48,183 bases of DNA from Xanthobacteraceae bacterium (GCA_022844485.1 JALHLQ010000029.1:1-48183), one strand, 5' to 3'; positions 17,693 through 26,794 are shown, numbered from the stretch's first letter. Notes: generated by a model from the letters alone, not told the origin. Made by a program: numbers and translations.

Positions 17693-17698
17693 GCCGCG

Positions 17699-19951
17699 TC
17701 AGTCGTTGATCTTGCGAAACAGCGCGCCGACGACATTGGTATAGTCGTCGGTCCAGATCCGTTGCCGCGGGTCCGGCTCGATCGGCTTCCACCCGGGCAT
17801 GGCTGCGAGGATTTCGAGGTCGTCTTTCGTGCGCGCGGCGGTCACGACGGTCGACTCGAACTTGTAGGCCGCATCGTTGTCCACCTCGTCGTCGTCACCG
17901 TCCTCCCGCTCCTTGAACGCGCCTGAGCCGACAAGGGTCGAAAGGCCGTTCGCGTGCGCGACGCCGGCCGCCACCGAGGCAAGCTCCAGGTGACGGTTGG
18001 ACACGTGCAGCGCGATCAGTCCGTTCGGGGCGAGCTTCGACAGATAAACCGCGACCGCTTCCTGCGTCAGAAGATGCACCGGAATGGCGTCGGAGGAGAA
18101 CGCATCCACGATGATGGCGTCGTAGCGCTCGCCAGTCGGGGCAGCCAAGGTCAAGCGCGCATCGCCCAGCACGATCTCGGCATCGGGCGCGCATCGTGCA
18201 AGAAAATCAAACCGCGGCTCGTCGCGTGAAAAACGCACCACCGTGCGATCGATTTCGTAGAAGCGGAACGTATCGCCCGGCTCCTTGTAGCAGGAGAGAC
18301 TGCCGGTCCCAAGGCCGACCACGGCCACGCGGAGGGAACCCGCGGCGCGCTCGCGCGCGGCTTTGATCGTCTGCGCCATCGGCGAGCCGGCATGGTAGTA
18401 GCTCAGCGGCTCCGGCCGGCCCTCGATCTCGTCTCCCTCGGCATTGGTGAGGCGCTGCGCGCCGTGAATGGTCGTGCCGTGCAGCAATACGCGGAAACTG
18501 CCGGATGCGGTTTCGGTGATCTTGTGAACGCCGAAGAAGCTGCGGATCGACTCGCGCGTGGCGCCGTCAGAATCGTAGAGCCGTCCAATCAGGATCGTCA
18601 GCGCGACCAGCAAAGCGAACCGCAAAGGATGCGACCATGTCAGCACCGAAACGGAAAGGAGGGCGATGACGATTCCGCGAAAGACGAGCTGGGTCAGTTC
18701 GTATCGCGGCAAGTGCTCCTGAAAGGCGATCAGGCCAAGGAGCACGACCAGCGCCGCCCATTGTGCCCGCGTCAGCCATTCGGCAGGCGGTTTCAAGCCA
18801 GGCCGGCAAAGGATCGCGAGCACGAGGAGGATCGGGTACTCGGCGATCCAGGAAAAAGCCCGTGGCGCGATGAGTCCGACCGAGAGTCCGCCGATCATGC
18901 CGCCTGCGGACATCCACAGATAGAATGCCGTGAGATGATCGGCGGCGGGGCGCCGGCGCGCGAGTTCGCCGTGGCAAACCATGGCAATGATGAAAAATGC
19001 GACGAGGTTGAGGGCGATGATTCCGAACAGATAAATCGAAAGCTCGAGAACAATCACCGCCACCAGCCCGATGATCAGGACCGGCTGGATCAGCACCATC
19101 CACTCATGCCGCAGAACGGGCCGGCTCTGGAACACGATGACGAAACTTGCGAGGTAGAGCGCGAGCGGCACGACCCACATCAAGGGCACCGCGGCGACAT
19201 CGGTGGACAGATGCGCGGTGACGGCGACAAGCAGCCCCGATGGAACAGCCGCCAGCGCAATCCATTGGGCGGACTCCTTCCAGCTTGGACGGGGCGTCTG
19301 CACGAGCTCGGGCGTCCCGCCGGCCATCATGGCCGCGCGCGAGCGGACCAGCAAAAGACCGCAGGCGACAATCAAGGCAATCAGGACCCAGAACAATGCC
19401 GACCAAGCTTGCGTCTGTGTGCCAAGGCGCGTGAAGGGCTCGATGGCGGCGGGGTAGCTGATCAGCGCGAGAAAGCTTCCCACATTGCTGGCGGCATACA
19501 GAAAATAGGGGTCCGCCGCGGATGGATGCCCCGTTCGCGCGAACCAGGCCTGCAACAGCGGGCCGTTGGCCGATAGCGCGAAGAACGGAAGGCCGATTGA
19601 TGCCGCAAACAGCCCCACGAGCCACAACGCTTCCTGCTCGGGCGGCGGCAAACCCCAGCCGGCGGCAACGGTGAGCGGCAGCGCCAATGCGGCAGCCAAC
19701 ATGACCAGGAGATGCACGATCGCGGAGGGCCAGCCCGGAATCCAGCGGGTCAGACCATGCGCATAGGCATAGCCAAGGAGCAGCATGGCCTGGAAGAAGA
19801 CCATCGCCACCGACCAGACCGATGGCGCGCCACCCAAGCGCGGAAGCACCATCTTCGTGAACATCGGCTGCACCGCAAACAAGAGCGCGGCGCTCATGAA
19901 GATGGCGGCGACATACGCCACAAGCACAATGCGAGATGCGGCCGGCGACAC
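17699..19951 (-). CDS. Membrane-anchored spermidine synthase-like protein (fused MFS-like membrane and methyltransferase-fold domains)
   Basis: A protein of 750 residues. The first 450 or so contain about a dozen hydrophobic helices, starting LVAYVAAIFMSAALLFAVQP and including the characteristic SANGPLLQAWFARTGHPSAADPYFLYAASN loop split over residues about 127-157. The last 220 residues are a spermidine-synthase/SAM-fold domain: VAVVGLGTGSLSCY as the nucleotide loop, FRFYEIDRTVV as the acidic loop, then YDAIIVDAFSSDAIPVHLL. Such fused proteins are widespread and mostly uncharacterised; they need not make spermidine. An acidic insert (EREDGDDDEVDND) sits near the C-terminus. It is divergent from the acetamidase gene with 204 bp between them. 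Confidence 0.85.
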   Translation of the reverse strand: MSPAASRIVLVAYVAAIFMSAALLFAVQPMFTKMVLPRLGGAPSVWSVAMVFFQAMLLLGYAYAHGLTRWIPGWPSAIVHLLVMLAAALALPLTVAAGWGLPPPEQEALWLVGLFAASIGLPFFALSANGPLLQAWFARTGHPSAADPYFLYAASNVGSFLALISYPAAIEPFTRLGTQTQAWSALFWVLIALIVACGLLLVRSRAAMMAGGTPELVQTPRPSWKESAQWIALAAVPSGLLVAVTAHLSTDVAAVPLMWVVPLALYLASFVIVFQSRPVLRHEWMVLIQPVLIIGLVAVIVLELSIYLFGIIALNLVAFFIIAMVCHGELARRRPAADHLTAFYLWMSAGGMIGGLSVGLIAPRAFSWIAEYPILLVLAILCRPGLKPPAEWLTRAQWAALVVLLGLIAFQEHLPRYELTQLVFRGIVIALLSVSVLTWSHPLRFALLVALTILIGRLYDSDGATRESIRSFFGVHKITETASGSFRVLLHGTTIHGAQRLTNAEGDEIEGRPEPLSYYHAGSPMAQTIKAARERAAGSLRVAVVGLGTGSLSCYKEPGDTFRFYEIDRTVVRFSRDEPRFDFLARCAPDAEIVLGDARLTLAAPTGERYDAIIVDAFSSDAIPVHLLTQEAVAVYLSKLAPNGLIALHVSNRHLELASVAAGVAHANGLSTLVGSGAFKEREDGDDDEVDNDAAYKFESTVVTAARTKDDLEILAAMPGWKPIEPDPRQRIWTDDYTNVVGALFRKIND

Positions 19952-20155
19952 GCGCGAGTCACTCCTGTTTCACGCCAGATGGCACGATTTCCGCGCAAGG
20001 CCAAGCCGACACGGAGTCATGGGCAATGCACAAGATTTGCTCGCCGAAGGCACCGCGATGCGCATCAAAGCGGCACCAAAGCAGGAATTCAGCTTGCAAT
20101 GAGCGGTGGCATGTCGCTTGCTAGCGAAGCTGGACAATGAGGAAGGGAGAGACTC

Positions 20156-21511
20156 ATGCCCCATCACATTCTTGCCCGCGCTGCCTTGGCTGCGGGACTG
20201 ATCGCAGCAAGCGCAAGCTGCCTTGACGCACAAGCCCAACAGGCACAGCCGCCCTCCCCTCCGAAAGCAACGGTTCCCGAGATAGGCCCGTCGGATCCCA
20301 AGCTGCGCATGGTGGCGCTGTCGGGGGGAAAGAGGCTGCACCTGTTGCCGGCGACGCTCGAGACAACGCAATGGGGATGGTTCGACAATGCCCAGCCCCC
20401 CGTATTGCGCGTCAATTCGGGCGACTCGGTCATGATCGAGACGATGATGCACAGCCACAATCAGGTCGTGCCGGGCGCCACCATCGATCAGATCAAGAAG
20501 CTGCGCACCGATCATCCGGGGCGCGGGCCGCACACCGTGACCGGTCCCATTTATGTCGAGGAGGCGGAGCCCGGCGATGTCTTGAAGGTCCGCATGAACA
20601 AGATCGTGCCGCGCGCCTATGCCACGAACTTCAACGTGCCGGGCATGTTCGGCCAATTCCCCAAGGAGTATCAGGACGGACAGGTCAAATATCTTTATCT
20701 CGACTGGGATTCGAAAACGACCGACTTCCTCCCGGGCGTTCGCGTCCCGCTTCGTCCCTTCCCCGGCACCATCGGGGTCGCGAGAAAAGAGCCCGGCCGC
20801 TATTCAACCGTGCCGCCCGGCGAATATGCCGGCAACATGGACATCCGCGACTTCACGGAAGGCACGACTCTCTATGTCCCCGTCCACGTGAAAGGCGCGC
20901 TCCTCTGGACCGGTGACTCGCATGCCGCCCAAGGAAACGGCGAGGTCAATCTGACGGCGATCGAGACCGCTTACCGCGAGCTCAATGTCACGATCGAAGT
21001 GATCAAGGGTCAGCCGATCGATTTCCCGCGCATCGAGACACGGACGTCATGGATCACGATGGGCTTCGACCAGGACTTGAACAAGGCCTTTGATCAGGCG
21101 CGAGCGCAAACCATCAAGCTCCTGTCCGAGCAGCGCAAGGCCTCGAACGACGAGGCATCGGCTTTGATGGTCAAGCTCTCGGACTGCCGCGTCTCGCAGG
21201 TCGTGAACATCAAGAAGGGCGTGCACTGCCTCAGCCCGAAGCGGACCAACGGCAAGGAGGACATGGAGCGCCCGACCGCGGAGACGAAGACGCATTATGT
21301 CCAGCATGCGAAAGACGCCGATCTGAACAAGGCGATGGATACGGCGTCGATGGCGATGATCAAATGGCTCGAGTCAAAAAAGAAGATCGCGCGGCTTGAT
21401 GCCTACGGGCTGGCCAGCGTCGCCATGGATTGCCGGATCGGCACCGTCACCGATAAGGAGAAGAACGTCCACTGCCTCCTGCCCAAGAGCATCTTTATTG
21501 CCGGCACCTAA
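20156..21511 (+). CDS. Exported acetamidase/formamidase-family protein with duplicated C-terminal unit
   Basis: A protein of 451 residues with a Sec signal peptide (hydrophobic 7-20, cleavage near AQA|QQ). The FmdA/AmdA domain contains ETMMHSHNQVVPGATID near 98-114, YVEEAEPGDVLKVRM, FGQFPKEYQDGQ and LLWTGDSHAAQGNGEV near 258-273, the family's metal- or substrate-site motifs. Members hydrolyse short amides to ammonia and acid. The usual C-terminal unit appears twice here: residues about 295-362 and 379-446 each contain a DLNKA helix, a (S)DCR or MDCR strand and a VHCLxPK ending, about 82 residues apart. GGGAG precedes the start by 6 nt. A periplasmic location is unusual for the well-studied members. 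The zinc-type binding protein gene follows within about 55 bp. Confidence 0.85.
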   Translation: MPHHILARAALAAGLIAASASCLDAQAQQAQPPSPPKATVPEIGPSDPKLRMVALSGGKRLHLLPATLETTQWGWFDNAQPPVLRVNSGDSVMIETMMHSHNQVVPGATIDQIKKLRTDHPGRGPHTVTGPIYVEEAEPGDVLKVRMNKIVPRAYATNFNVPGMFGQFPKEYQDGQVKYLYLDWDSKTTDFLPGVRVPLRPFPGTIGVARKEPGRYSTVPPGEYAGNMDIRDFTEGTTLYVPVHVKGALLWTGDSHAAQGNGEVNLTAIETAYRELNVTIEVIKGQPIDFPRIETRTSWITMGFDQDLNKAFDQARAQTIKLLSEQRKASNDEASALMVKLSDCRVSQVVNIKKGVHCLSPKRTNGKEDMERPTAETKTHYVQHAKDADLNKAMDTASMAMIKWLESKKKIARLDAYGLASVAMDCRIGTVTDKEKNVHCLLPKSIFIAGT

Positions 21512-21566
21512 ATCTCCGGCCTATCTTGAGGGGCATGCGCGCAGTCCGACGGCTGCGCGCATCGCC

Positions 21567-22484
21567 TTGCGGGTTGCGACCGTCGGGGCTGCGCTGCTCG
21601 CCGCTTTGTCGGCCGGTTCGGCCGAAGCCTTGCGCCTTGTCGCCACCACGCCCGACCTTGGCAGTCTTTCGCGCGAAGTCGTCGGCGTTCGCGCGGTTGT
21701 CGAAACCATCATCCCGCCGGGCGCCGATCCGGAGACTTTTCAGCCGCGCCCATCCGACCTCGCGAAGTTGAAGGGAGCGGCGGTCATCGTTCGGGTTGGG
21801 CTCGGTCACGACCATTGGCTCGACAAGCTGCTCGTCCAGCACGGCGATCCCAGGATCAACCGGCGCGGTCCCGGCTACGTGGATGCGTCGGTCGGGATTC
21901 CTCTGCTCGAAGTGAAGGGACGCACGATCGACGTGACCGCACCCGACGGACATGTGCACGGACTGGCGAACCCGCACTACTGGCTCGATCCGGCCAATGC
22001 GGAGGTGATCACGGCCGGCATCGCCGAGGCCGTCATCCGCGTCGCCCCCGAGCTGACCCAGCACGTGATCGCGCAACGCGACAGCTTTCTCGAACGGCTG
22101 AAGGCCCGGCTCGCCGTCTGGGGCGAGCGGCTCGCTCCGCACAAGAGCTCGCGCGTCGTCACCTTCCACAATACCTGGCCTTACTTCGCGCGCCGCTTCC
22201 GGCTCGACATTGTCGATGTCGTGCAACCCAAGGAAGGCGTGTCGCCGAGCCCTGCCCGGCTTGCAAAGCTGGTTGCCACCATTCGCGACAAGAACGTGCG
22301 CGTCATTCTGCACGAGCCCTATGAGCCGGATGAAGCGTCGCAGCTGCTGGCGCGCCGCACGGGTGCAACCGTGCTGAAGCTGTCGCCTTCGGTGGGAAGC
22401 CTGCCGGACACACCGGACTACATCAGTCTCTTCGACTACAATGTGGATCGATTGGTCCAAGCGCTCTCGCCCCTCTCCCGCTAG
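21567..22484 (+). CDS. Zinc/manganese-type ABC transporter substrate-binding protein (ZnuA/TroA family)
   Basis: About 305 residues of a cluster A-I metal-binding protein. Candidate ligands are His in GLGHDHWLDKLL, His in GLANPHYWLDPANAE, His in VVTFHNTWPYFARRF, and an acidic residue in HEPYEPDEASQ. The segment VATTPDLGSLSREV opens the mature domain. The start is uncertain: a TTG at 21567 gives a short signal peptide ending SAEA; an ATG at 21396 in frame lies inside the preceding gene and adds a basic, non-signal leader. No strong ribosome-binding site is seen. The natural partner permease lies just downstream, but no ATPase gene is found in the window. A His/Asp-rich loop typical of ZnuA is nearly absent, so manganese or another metal is equally possible. 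Confidence 0.82.
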   Translation: MRVATVGAALLAALSAGSAEALRLVATTPDLGSLSREVVGVRAVVETIIPPGADPETFQPRPSDLAKLKGAAVIVRVGLGHDHWLDKLLVQHGDPRINRRGPGYVDASVGIPLLEVKGRTIDVTAPDGHVHGLANPHYWLDPANAEVITAGIAEAVIRVAPELTQHVIAQRDSFLERLKARLAVWGERLAPHKSSRVVTFHNTWPYFARRFRLDIVDVVQPKEGVSPSPARLAKLVATIRDKNVRVILHEPYEPDEASQLLARRTGATVLKLSPSVGSLPDTPDYISLFDYNVDRLVQALSPLSR

Positions 22485-22494
22485 AGCGAACCTG

Positions 22495-22557
22495 CTGGTG
22501 GAGTCTTGGATTTGACTTTCGCTTGTAAGTCCGCTGGGAGTTGGGACGCGAATGTCA
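22495..22557. repeat. Dispersed palindromic intergenic element, copy 1
   Basis: Positions 22495-22552 match 48126-48183 in 47 of 58 bases by hand alignment, including the shared block CTTGGATTTGAC/TTTGGATTTGAC and the end GCGAA. The element folds on itself: TTGACTTTCGC at 22512-22522 pairs with GCGAATGTCAA at 22547-22557, one mismatch in 11. It fills nearly all of the 67-bp gap between the binding-protein and permease genes, and the ATG of the permease lies in its right arm. Confidence 0.75.
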
Positions 22558-23889
22558 ATTAGTGTCATGTTGCAGGATATCTTCGAGTTTGCCGCCTTGC
22601 CGCTCGCGGCGGCCATCGTGTTCACCGGCATCCATACCTGGTTCGGGCTGCATGTCCTGCGGCGCAATGTGGTGTTTGCGGATTTGGCCCTGGCGCAGAT
22701 CGCGGCGCTGGGACTGACGATCGGGACCGTCGCCGGCCATGCGGCGCAAAGCGCGGCCGGGTTCGTCTATGCGCTGGTATTCACGACCCTGGGCGCGGCG
22801 CTGCTCACGGCGAGCACGCATCTGGCCCGCAGCGTTCGGCAGGAGGCGTTCATCGGCGTCCTCTACGTGCTCACGACAGCCGCCACCATTCTCGTGATCG
22901 ACCGCTCGCCGCAAGGCGCCGAACACGTCAAGCGCATGCTGATCGGCGGCATTCTTTCCGTGACGCCTCAGGACCTCCTCAAGCTCGTGATCATCTATGG
23001 CGCCATCGGCCTCTTGCACTGGCTTTTCCGCAAGCCCCTGATCGCCGCGGCTCGAGACGCGGGCGATGCGCAGTCGGCCGTTCGTTCCGACACCGCGATA
23101 TGGGATTTCCTGTTCTATCTGTCCTTCGGGATCGTGGTGACGTCCTCCGTCAGCATCGCCGGCGTCCTGCTCGTCTTCTCGTTCCTGATCGTTCCGGCGC
23201 TGATCGGAACCCTGTTTTCTCCCCGTATCGGGATCGCGCTGCTGATCGGCTGGGCGGCGGGAGCGCTCGCGAGCATCGGCGGAATTCTCGGCTCGTTCCT
23301 GTTCGATGCCCCGACAGGCGCCTTCACCGTGGTCACGTTCACGGCCGCGCTGGTGCTTGCCGGCCTCGTGCGGGCCTTGGCCTTCGGCCAAGCGGACGAG
23401 CGGCGCCGCAGCCGGCGTCAGGCCTTGCGCGCGGGCACGCTCGCGGCCGGCCTCATCCTGCTCCTGTCAGGCGCCTGGCTGATGGCGGCGCCCGCGGCAG
23501 ATCATCCGCTTCTGGTCCTCCTCGAAAAAGCCGGCGGCCCCGGGCCAGAACGATTCATGACCGTTCGCGAACGCATCGATTACATCGAATCCCTCGAGAC
23601 CGAGGCGCGGCATCGAGGCGAGGTCGACCGGCTTACACAGATCGAGCGGCGCTCGCGGATCGCGGGAGATGAGATCGCTGTGGACGAATTGCGCCGCATC
23701 GGCGCGATCCAGCAGAGCCACACGGAAATGAGCCGGGGGGAGCGGTTCGTCGTCAATCACCTGCGAACGCGCGCGCGAGAACGCGCAAGGTGGTATCTTG
23801 GCCTGCCCATGGCGCTTCTTGGCCTCGCCGTGTTCTCTGTGCTCATTATTCCCCGGCCGTTGAGACTTTCGAGCCCGCGTCTGCCATGA
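22552..23889 (+). CDS. ABC-3 family metal transporter permease with C-terminal extension
   Basis: A protein of 445 residues. Residues 1-280 are a complete ABC-3 (ZnuB/TroC-type) permease with about eight helices: GLHVLRRNVVFADLALAQI near 32-50, the family's start of helix 2, and SIAGVLLVFSFLIVPALIG near 201-219. Residues 281-445 are an extension not expected in ordinary members (about 260-300 residues): a helix near 296-312, a charged helical soluble stretch (MTVRERIDYIESLETEARHR and after) and a final helix near 425-437. The annotated ATG lies inside a repeat arm, and an alternative Met is at 22567 (MLQDIFEF). No ATP-binding gene is adjacent. The stop overlaps the following start by ATGA. 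Confidence 0.85.
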   Translation: MSISVMLQDIFEFAALPLAAAIVFTGIHTWFGLHVLRRNVVFADLALAQIAALGLTIGTVAGHAAQSAAGFVYALVFTTLGAALLTASTHLARSVRQEAFIGVLYVLTTAATILVIDRSPQGAEHVKRMLIGGILSVTPQDLLKLVIIYGAIGLLHWLFRKPLIAAARDAGDAQSAVRSDTAIWDFLFYLSFGIVVTSSVSIAGVLLVFSFLIVPALIGTLFSPRIGIALLIGWAAGALASIGGILGSFLFDAPTGAFTVVTFTAALVLAGLVRALAFGQADERRRSRRQALRAGTLAAGLILLLSGAWLMAAPAADHPLLVLLEKAGGPGPERFMTVRERIDYIESLETEARHRGEVDRLTQIERRSRIAGDEIAVDELRRIGAIQQSHTEMSRGERFVVNHLRTRARERARWYLGLPMALLGLAVFSVLIIPRPLRLSSPRLP

Positions 23890-25463
23890 CCTCCTCGCTG
23901 CCCCGGGTCACCTATTCCAATATCCACGCCGACTTTTCCGGCGTGCATGCGGTGCTTGATGCGCGCATCGCCGCCTTCCGCCAGGCGATGCTCGCGCGCC
24001 CGTGGCCGAACCGGATCGGCGGCGTGAACGATGCGCGCGGAGAACACTACGAGGCGCGAAGCCCGATCGACCGGTGCATCGTGCTGGGCGCCTTCACGGC
24101 TGCGGATGGCGCGATCGTGGATGACGCGGTCGCCGCCGCGCAGCGCGCTTTCGCCGACTGGAGCCGCAGGCCCTGGCGCGAACGCGTCGCGCTCCTCCGC
24201 CGGATCGGCGACGAACTCGATCGGCGCAAATACGAACTCGCCGCCGCTTGTCTGCTTGAAGTGGGCAAATCCCGCATGGAAGCCATGGGCGAAGCGGAAG
24301 AGGCTGTCGACCTCGCGCGCTACTATGCCGACGAGATGGAAGCGAATGAAGGCTTCATCCGGCCGCTCAAGCGCGCGTTTGCGCAGGAGGAAACGGTCGA
24401 TATCTTGCGCGCCGTTGGCGTGTTCGCCGTGATTGCGCCGTTCAACTTCCCGCTGGCGCTCTCGGTCAACATGATGACGGCGGCGCTCCTCGCCGGAAAC
24501 ACGGTCGTCTACAAGCCGAGCCCCTTTGCCGGTCTGACCGGCGCGTTGCTCGTCGAGGCGATGGAGGCCGCGGGCCTGCCCGCGGGTGTCCTCAATCTCG
24601 TTTGCGGCGGGGCGGAGACGGGCGACGCCCTGGCGCGGCATCGCGGCATCGACGGGATTGCATTCACCGGCTCGCACAAGGTCGGCATGGGCATTCTCCG
24701 CCATGTCGCGGCGGGCGCCGCCAACAAGCCCGTCATCGTCGAAATGGGCGGCAAGAATCCGACTTACGTGACGGCGTCGGCGGATCTCGACGCCGCCGCC
24801 GAAGGCGTCATGCGCTCGGCCTTCGGACTGCAGGGACAGAAATGCTCGGCCGGATCGAAGGTCTATGTGCACGCGGACGTGAAGCGCGCCTTTCTCGACA
24901 GGCTGGTCGCGCGCACGAACACTCTGCGCATCGGCGATCCTGCCGAACGCGACATCTTCATGGGCCCGCTGATCGACGAGCGCGCGCTCGCGCGCTTCCG
25001 CGACGCAAGCTCGGCGGCGATCGGCCAAGGACAGGTCTTGTGCGGCGGCGCGGTCCTTGCGGGCGGCCTCTATGAGCACGGCCCCTATGTGACGCCGACG
25101 ATCGTGGAGGGTCTGCCGCCGTCGCATCCGATCAACAAGGACGAATTGTTTCTGCCCCTCCTGTCGGTGCTGGCCTTCACCGATCTTGCCGCCGCCATCG
25201 CCGACGGCAATGACGTGATCTATGGGCTGACCGCCGGCTGCTACGCGCAGGACGAAACGGAGCTCGCCCTTTTTCTCGAACGCGCGGAAGCCGGCGTGCT
25301 CTATGCCAATCGCGCGAGCGGCGCGACCACCGGCGCATGGCCCGGGATCCAAAGCTTCTGCGGATGGAAAGGGTCGGGCGTGACGTCGAAAGGAGGGCTC
25401 GGCCCCTACTATCTGCCGCAATTCATGCGCGAGCAGAGCCGCACGGTGTGGAGACGATCATGA
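23886..25463 (+). CDS. Aldehyde dehydrogenase, glutamate-semialdehyde/P5C dehydrogenase-like
   Basis: A protein of 525 residues of the aldehyde dehydrogenase superfamily. The cofactor region is VFAVIAPFNFPLALSVNMM and AGNTVVYKPS; the general-base glutamate is in VIVEMGGKNPTYV and the nucleophile is Cys320 in GQKCSAGSKVY. The N-terminal region IGGVNDARGEHYEARSPID resembles 1-pyrroline-5-carboxylate dehydrogenases. It oxidises a semialdehyde to an acid with NAD(P)+. The Met at 23886 overlaps the permease stop as ATGA; an earlier in-frame Met at 23790 lies within the permease gene and is not needed. The next gene, an aminotransferase, overlaps in the same way, so the pair probably degrades an omega-amino acid: transamination to a semialdehyde, then oxidation. 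Confidence 0.88.
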   Translation: MTSSLPRVTYSNIHADFSGVHAVLDARIAAFRQAMLARPWPNRIGGVNDARGEHYEARSPIDRCIVLGAFTAADGAIVDDAVAAAQRAFADWSRRPWRERVALLRRIGDELDRRKYELAAACLLEVGKSRMEAMGEAEEAVDLARYYADEMEANEGFIRPLKRAFAQEETVDILRAVGVFAVIAPFNFPLALSVNMMTAALLAGNTVVYKPSPFAGLTGALLVEAMEAAGLPAGVLNLVCGGAETGDALARHRGIDGIAFTGSHKVGMGILRHVAAGAANKPVIVEMGGKNPTYVTASADLDAAAEGVMRSAFGLQGQKCSAGSKVYVHADVKRAFLDRLVARTNTLRIGDPAERDIFMGPLIDERALARFRDASSAAIGQGQVLCGGAVLAGGLYEHGPYVTPTIVEGLPPSHPINKDELFLPLLSVLAFTDLAAAIADGNDVIYGLTAGCYAQDETELALFLERAEAGVLYANRASGATTGAWPGIQSFCGWKGSGVTSKGGLGPYYLPQFMREQSRTVWRRS

Positions 25464-26794
25464 CCGCCCTCCTCCACCGCAACCTGCGCGCCGCCTTGCC
25501 GACCGCCATGCGCGGCGAAGGGCAATACCTGATCGATGCCGAAGGCAAGCGCTACCTCGACGGGTGCGGCGGCGCCGCCGTCTCCTGCGTCGGACACAAT
25601 CATCCGCAGGTGATCGCCGCCATCCAGGAACAGGTCGCACGGCTTGCCTACGCGCACACGACGTTCTTCACCAACGAGCCGGCGGAAGCGCTCGCGCAGA
25701 CGCTGATCGCGCGCGCGCCGGAGGGGTTCGGCAAAGGACGCGTCGCCTTCGTCGGCTCCGGTTCGGAAGCCATGGAGGTCGCGCTCAAGCTTGCGCGCCA
25801 GTATTTCGTCGAAAAAGGCGAGCTTCGGCGCACCCGCTTTATCGGAAGGCGCATGGGGTATCACGGCAATACGCTCGGCGCGCTCTCGGTCGGCGGGCAC
25901 GCGCTGCGCCGCGCCCCTTATGCGCCGATGCTGATGGATACGTCGCTGATCCCGCCGTGCTTCGCCTATCGCTTCAAGCAGCCGGAGGAAAGCGAGGAGG
26001 CCTATGGCCTGCGCGTGGCCGACGAGCTCGAAGCGGAGATTTTGCGCGTCGGCGCGGACACCGTCGCCGCCTTCGTCGCCGAACCCGTGGTGGGCGCGAC
26101 GACAGGATGCGTGCCGGCCGTGCCGGGCTACTTCAAGCGCATCCGCGAGATCTGCGATCGTTACGGCGTGTTGTTCATCGCCGACGAGGTGATGTGCGGG
26201 ATGGGGCGCACCGGCACGATGTTCGCGAGCGAATTCGAAGGCGTTGCGCCCGACCTCATCACCTGCGGCAAGGGCCTCGGCGCCGGCTATCAGCCGATCG
26301 GGGCCGCTTTGGCATCCGCGAAGGTCGTCGCGGCGATCGAGCATGGCTCGGGACTCTTGTGGAACGGCCACACGTATATGAGTCATGCCGTCGCCTGCGC
26401 GGGCGCGCTCGCCGTGCTGCAAGTGATCGACGGCGAGAACCTTATTGCATGCGTGCGGCAGCGCGGAGACGAGCTGCGCCGCGCGCTCGAAGCGCGTTTC
26501 GCCCAGCATCCGCATGTCGGCGACATTCGCGGCCGCGGGCTGTTCCAGGCCATCGAGCTGGTGCGCGATCGCGACAGCAAGGAGCCTTTTCCGCGCACGC
26601 TCGGTCTTGCCGGCAAGATCAAGGCGCACGCGCAGGCGGACGGCTTGATCTGTTATCCCGCGCAGGGGACGGCCGACGGCGAGAACGGCGATCATATCAT
26701 CCTCGCGCCCGCCTATACCGTCGCGACGGCCCACATCGAGGAGATGGCCGACAAGCTCGATGCGGCCGTGAGGGCGAGCCTCGACGGAAGTTAG
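25460..26794 (+). CDS. Class III PLP-dependent aminotransferase
   Basis: A protein of 444 residues. Class III landmarks are present: GKRYLDGCGGAAVSCVGHNHP near 28-48, FVGSGSEAMEVALKLARQ near 97-114, FVAEPVVGATTGCVP, LFIADEVMCGMGRTG with the cofactor aspartate, and DLITCGKGLGAGYQP with Lys271 as Schiff-base lysine. The family moves amino groups from omega-amino acids, diamines or beta-alanine-type donors to pyruvate or oxoglutarate. The start ATG overlaps the aldehyde dehydrogenase stop (ATGA). Substrate not assignable. It is the last gene of the plus-strand series; a 280-bp gap with a palindromic repeat separates it from the RHS gene. Confidence 0.92.
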   Translation: MTALLHRNLRAALPTAMRGEGQYLIDAEGKRYLDGCGGAAVSCVGHNHPQVIAAIQEQVARLAYAHTTFFTNEPAEALAQTLIARAPEGFGKGRVAFVGSGSEAMEVALKLARQYFVEKGELRRTRFIGRRMGYHGNTLGALSVGGHALRRAPYAPMLMDTSLIPPCFAYRFKQPEESEEAYGLRVADELEAEILRVGADTVAAFVAEPVVGATTGCVPAVPGYFKRIREICDRYGVLFIADEVMCGMGRTGTMFASEFEGVAPDLITCGKGLGAGYQPIGAALASAKVVAAIEHGSGLLWNGHTYMSHAVACAGALAVLQVIDGENLIACVRQRGDELRRALEARFAQHPHVGDIRGRGLFQAIELVRDRDSKEPFPRTLGLAGKIKAHAQADGLICYPAQGTADGENGDHIILAPAYTVATAHIEEMADKLDAAVRASLDGS

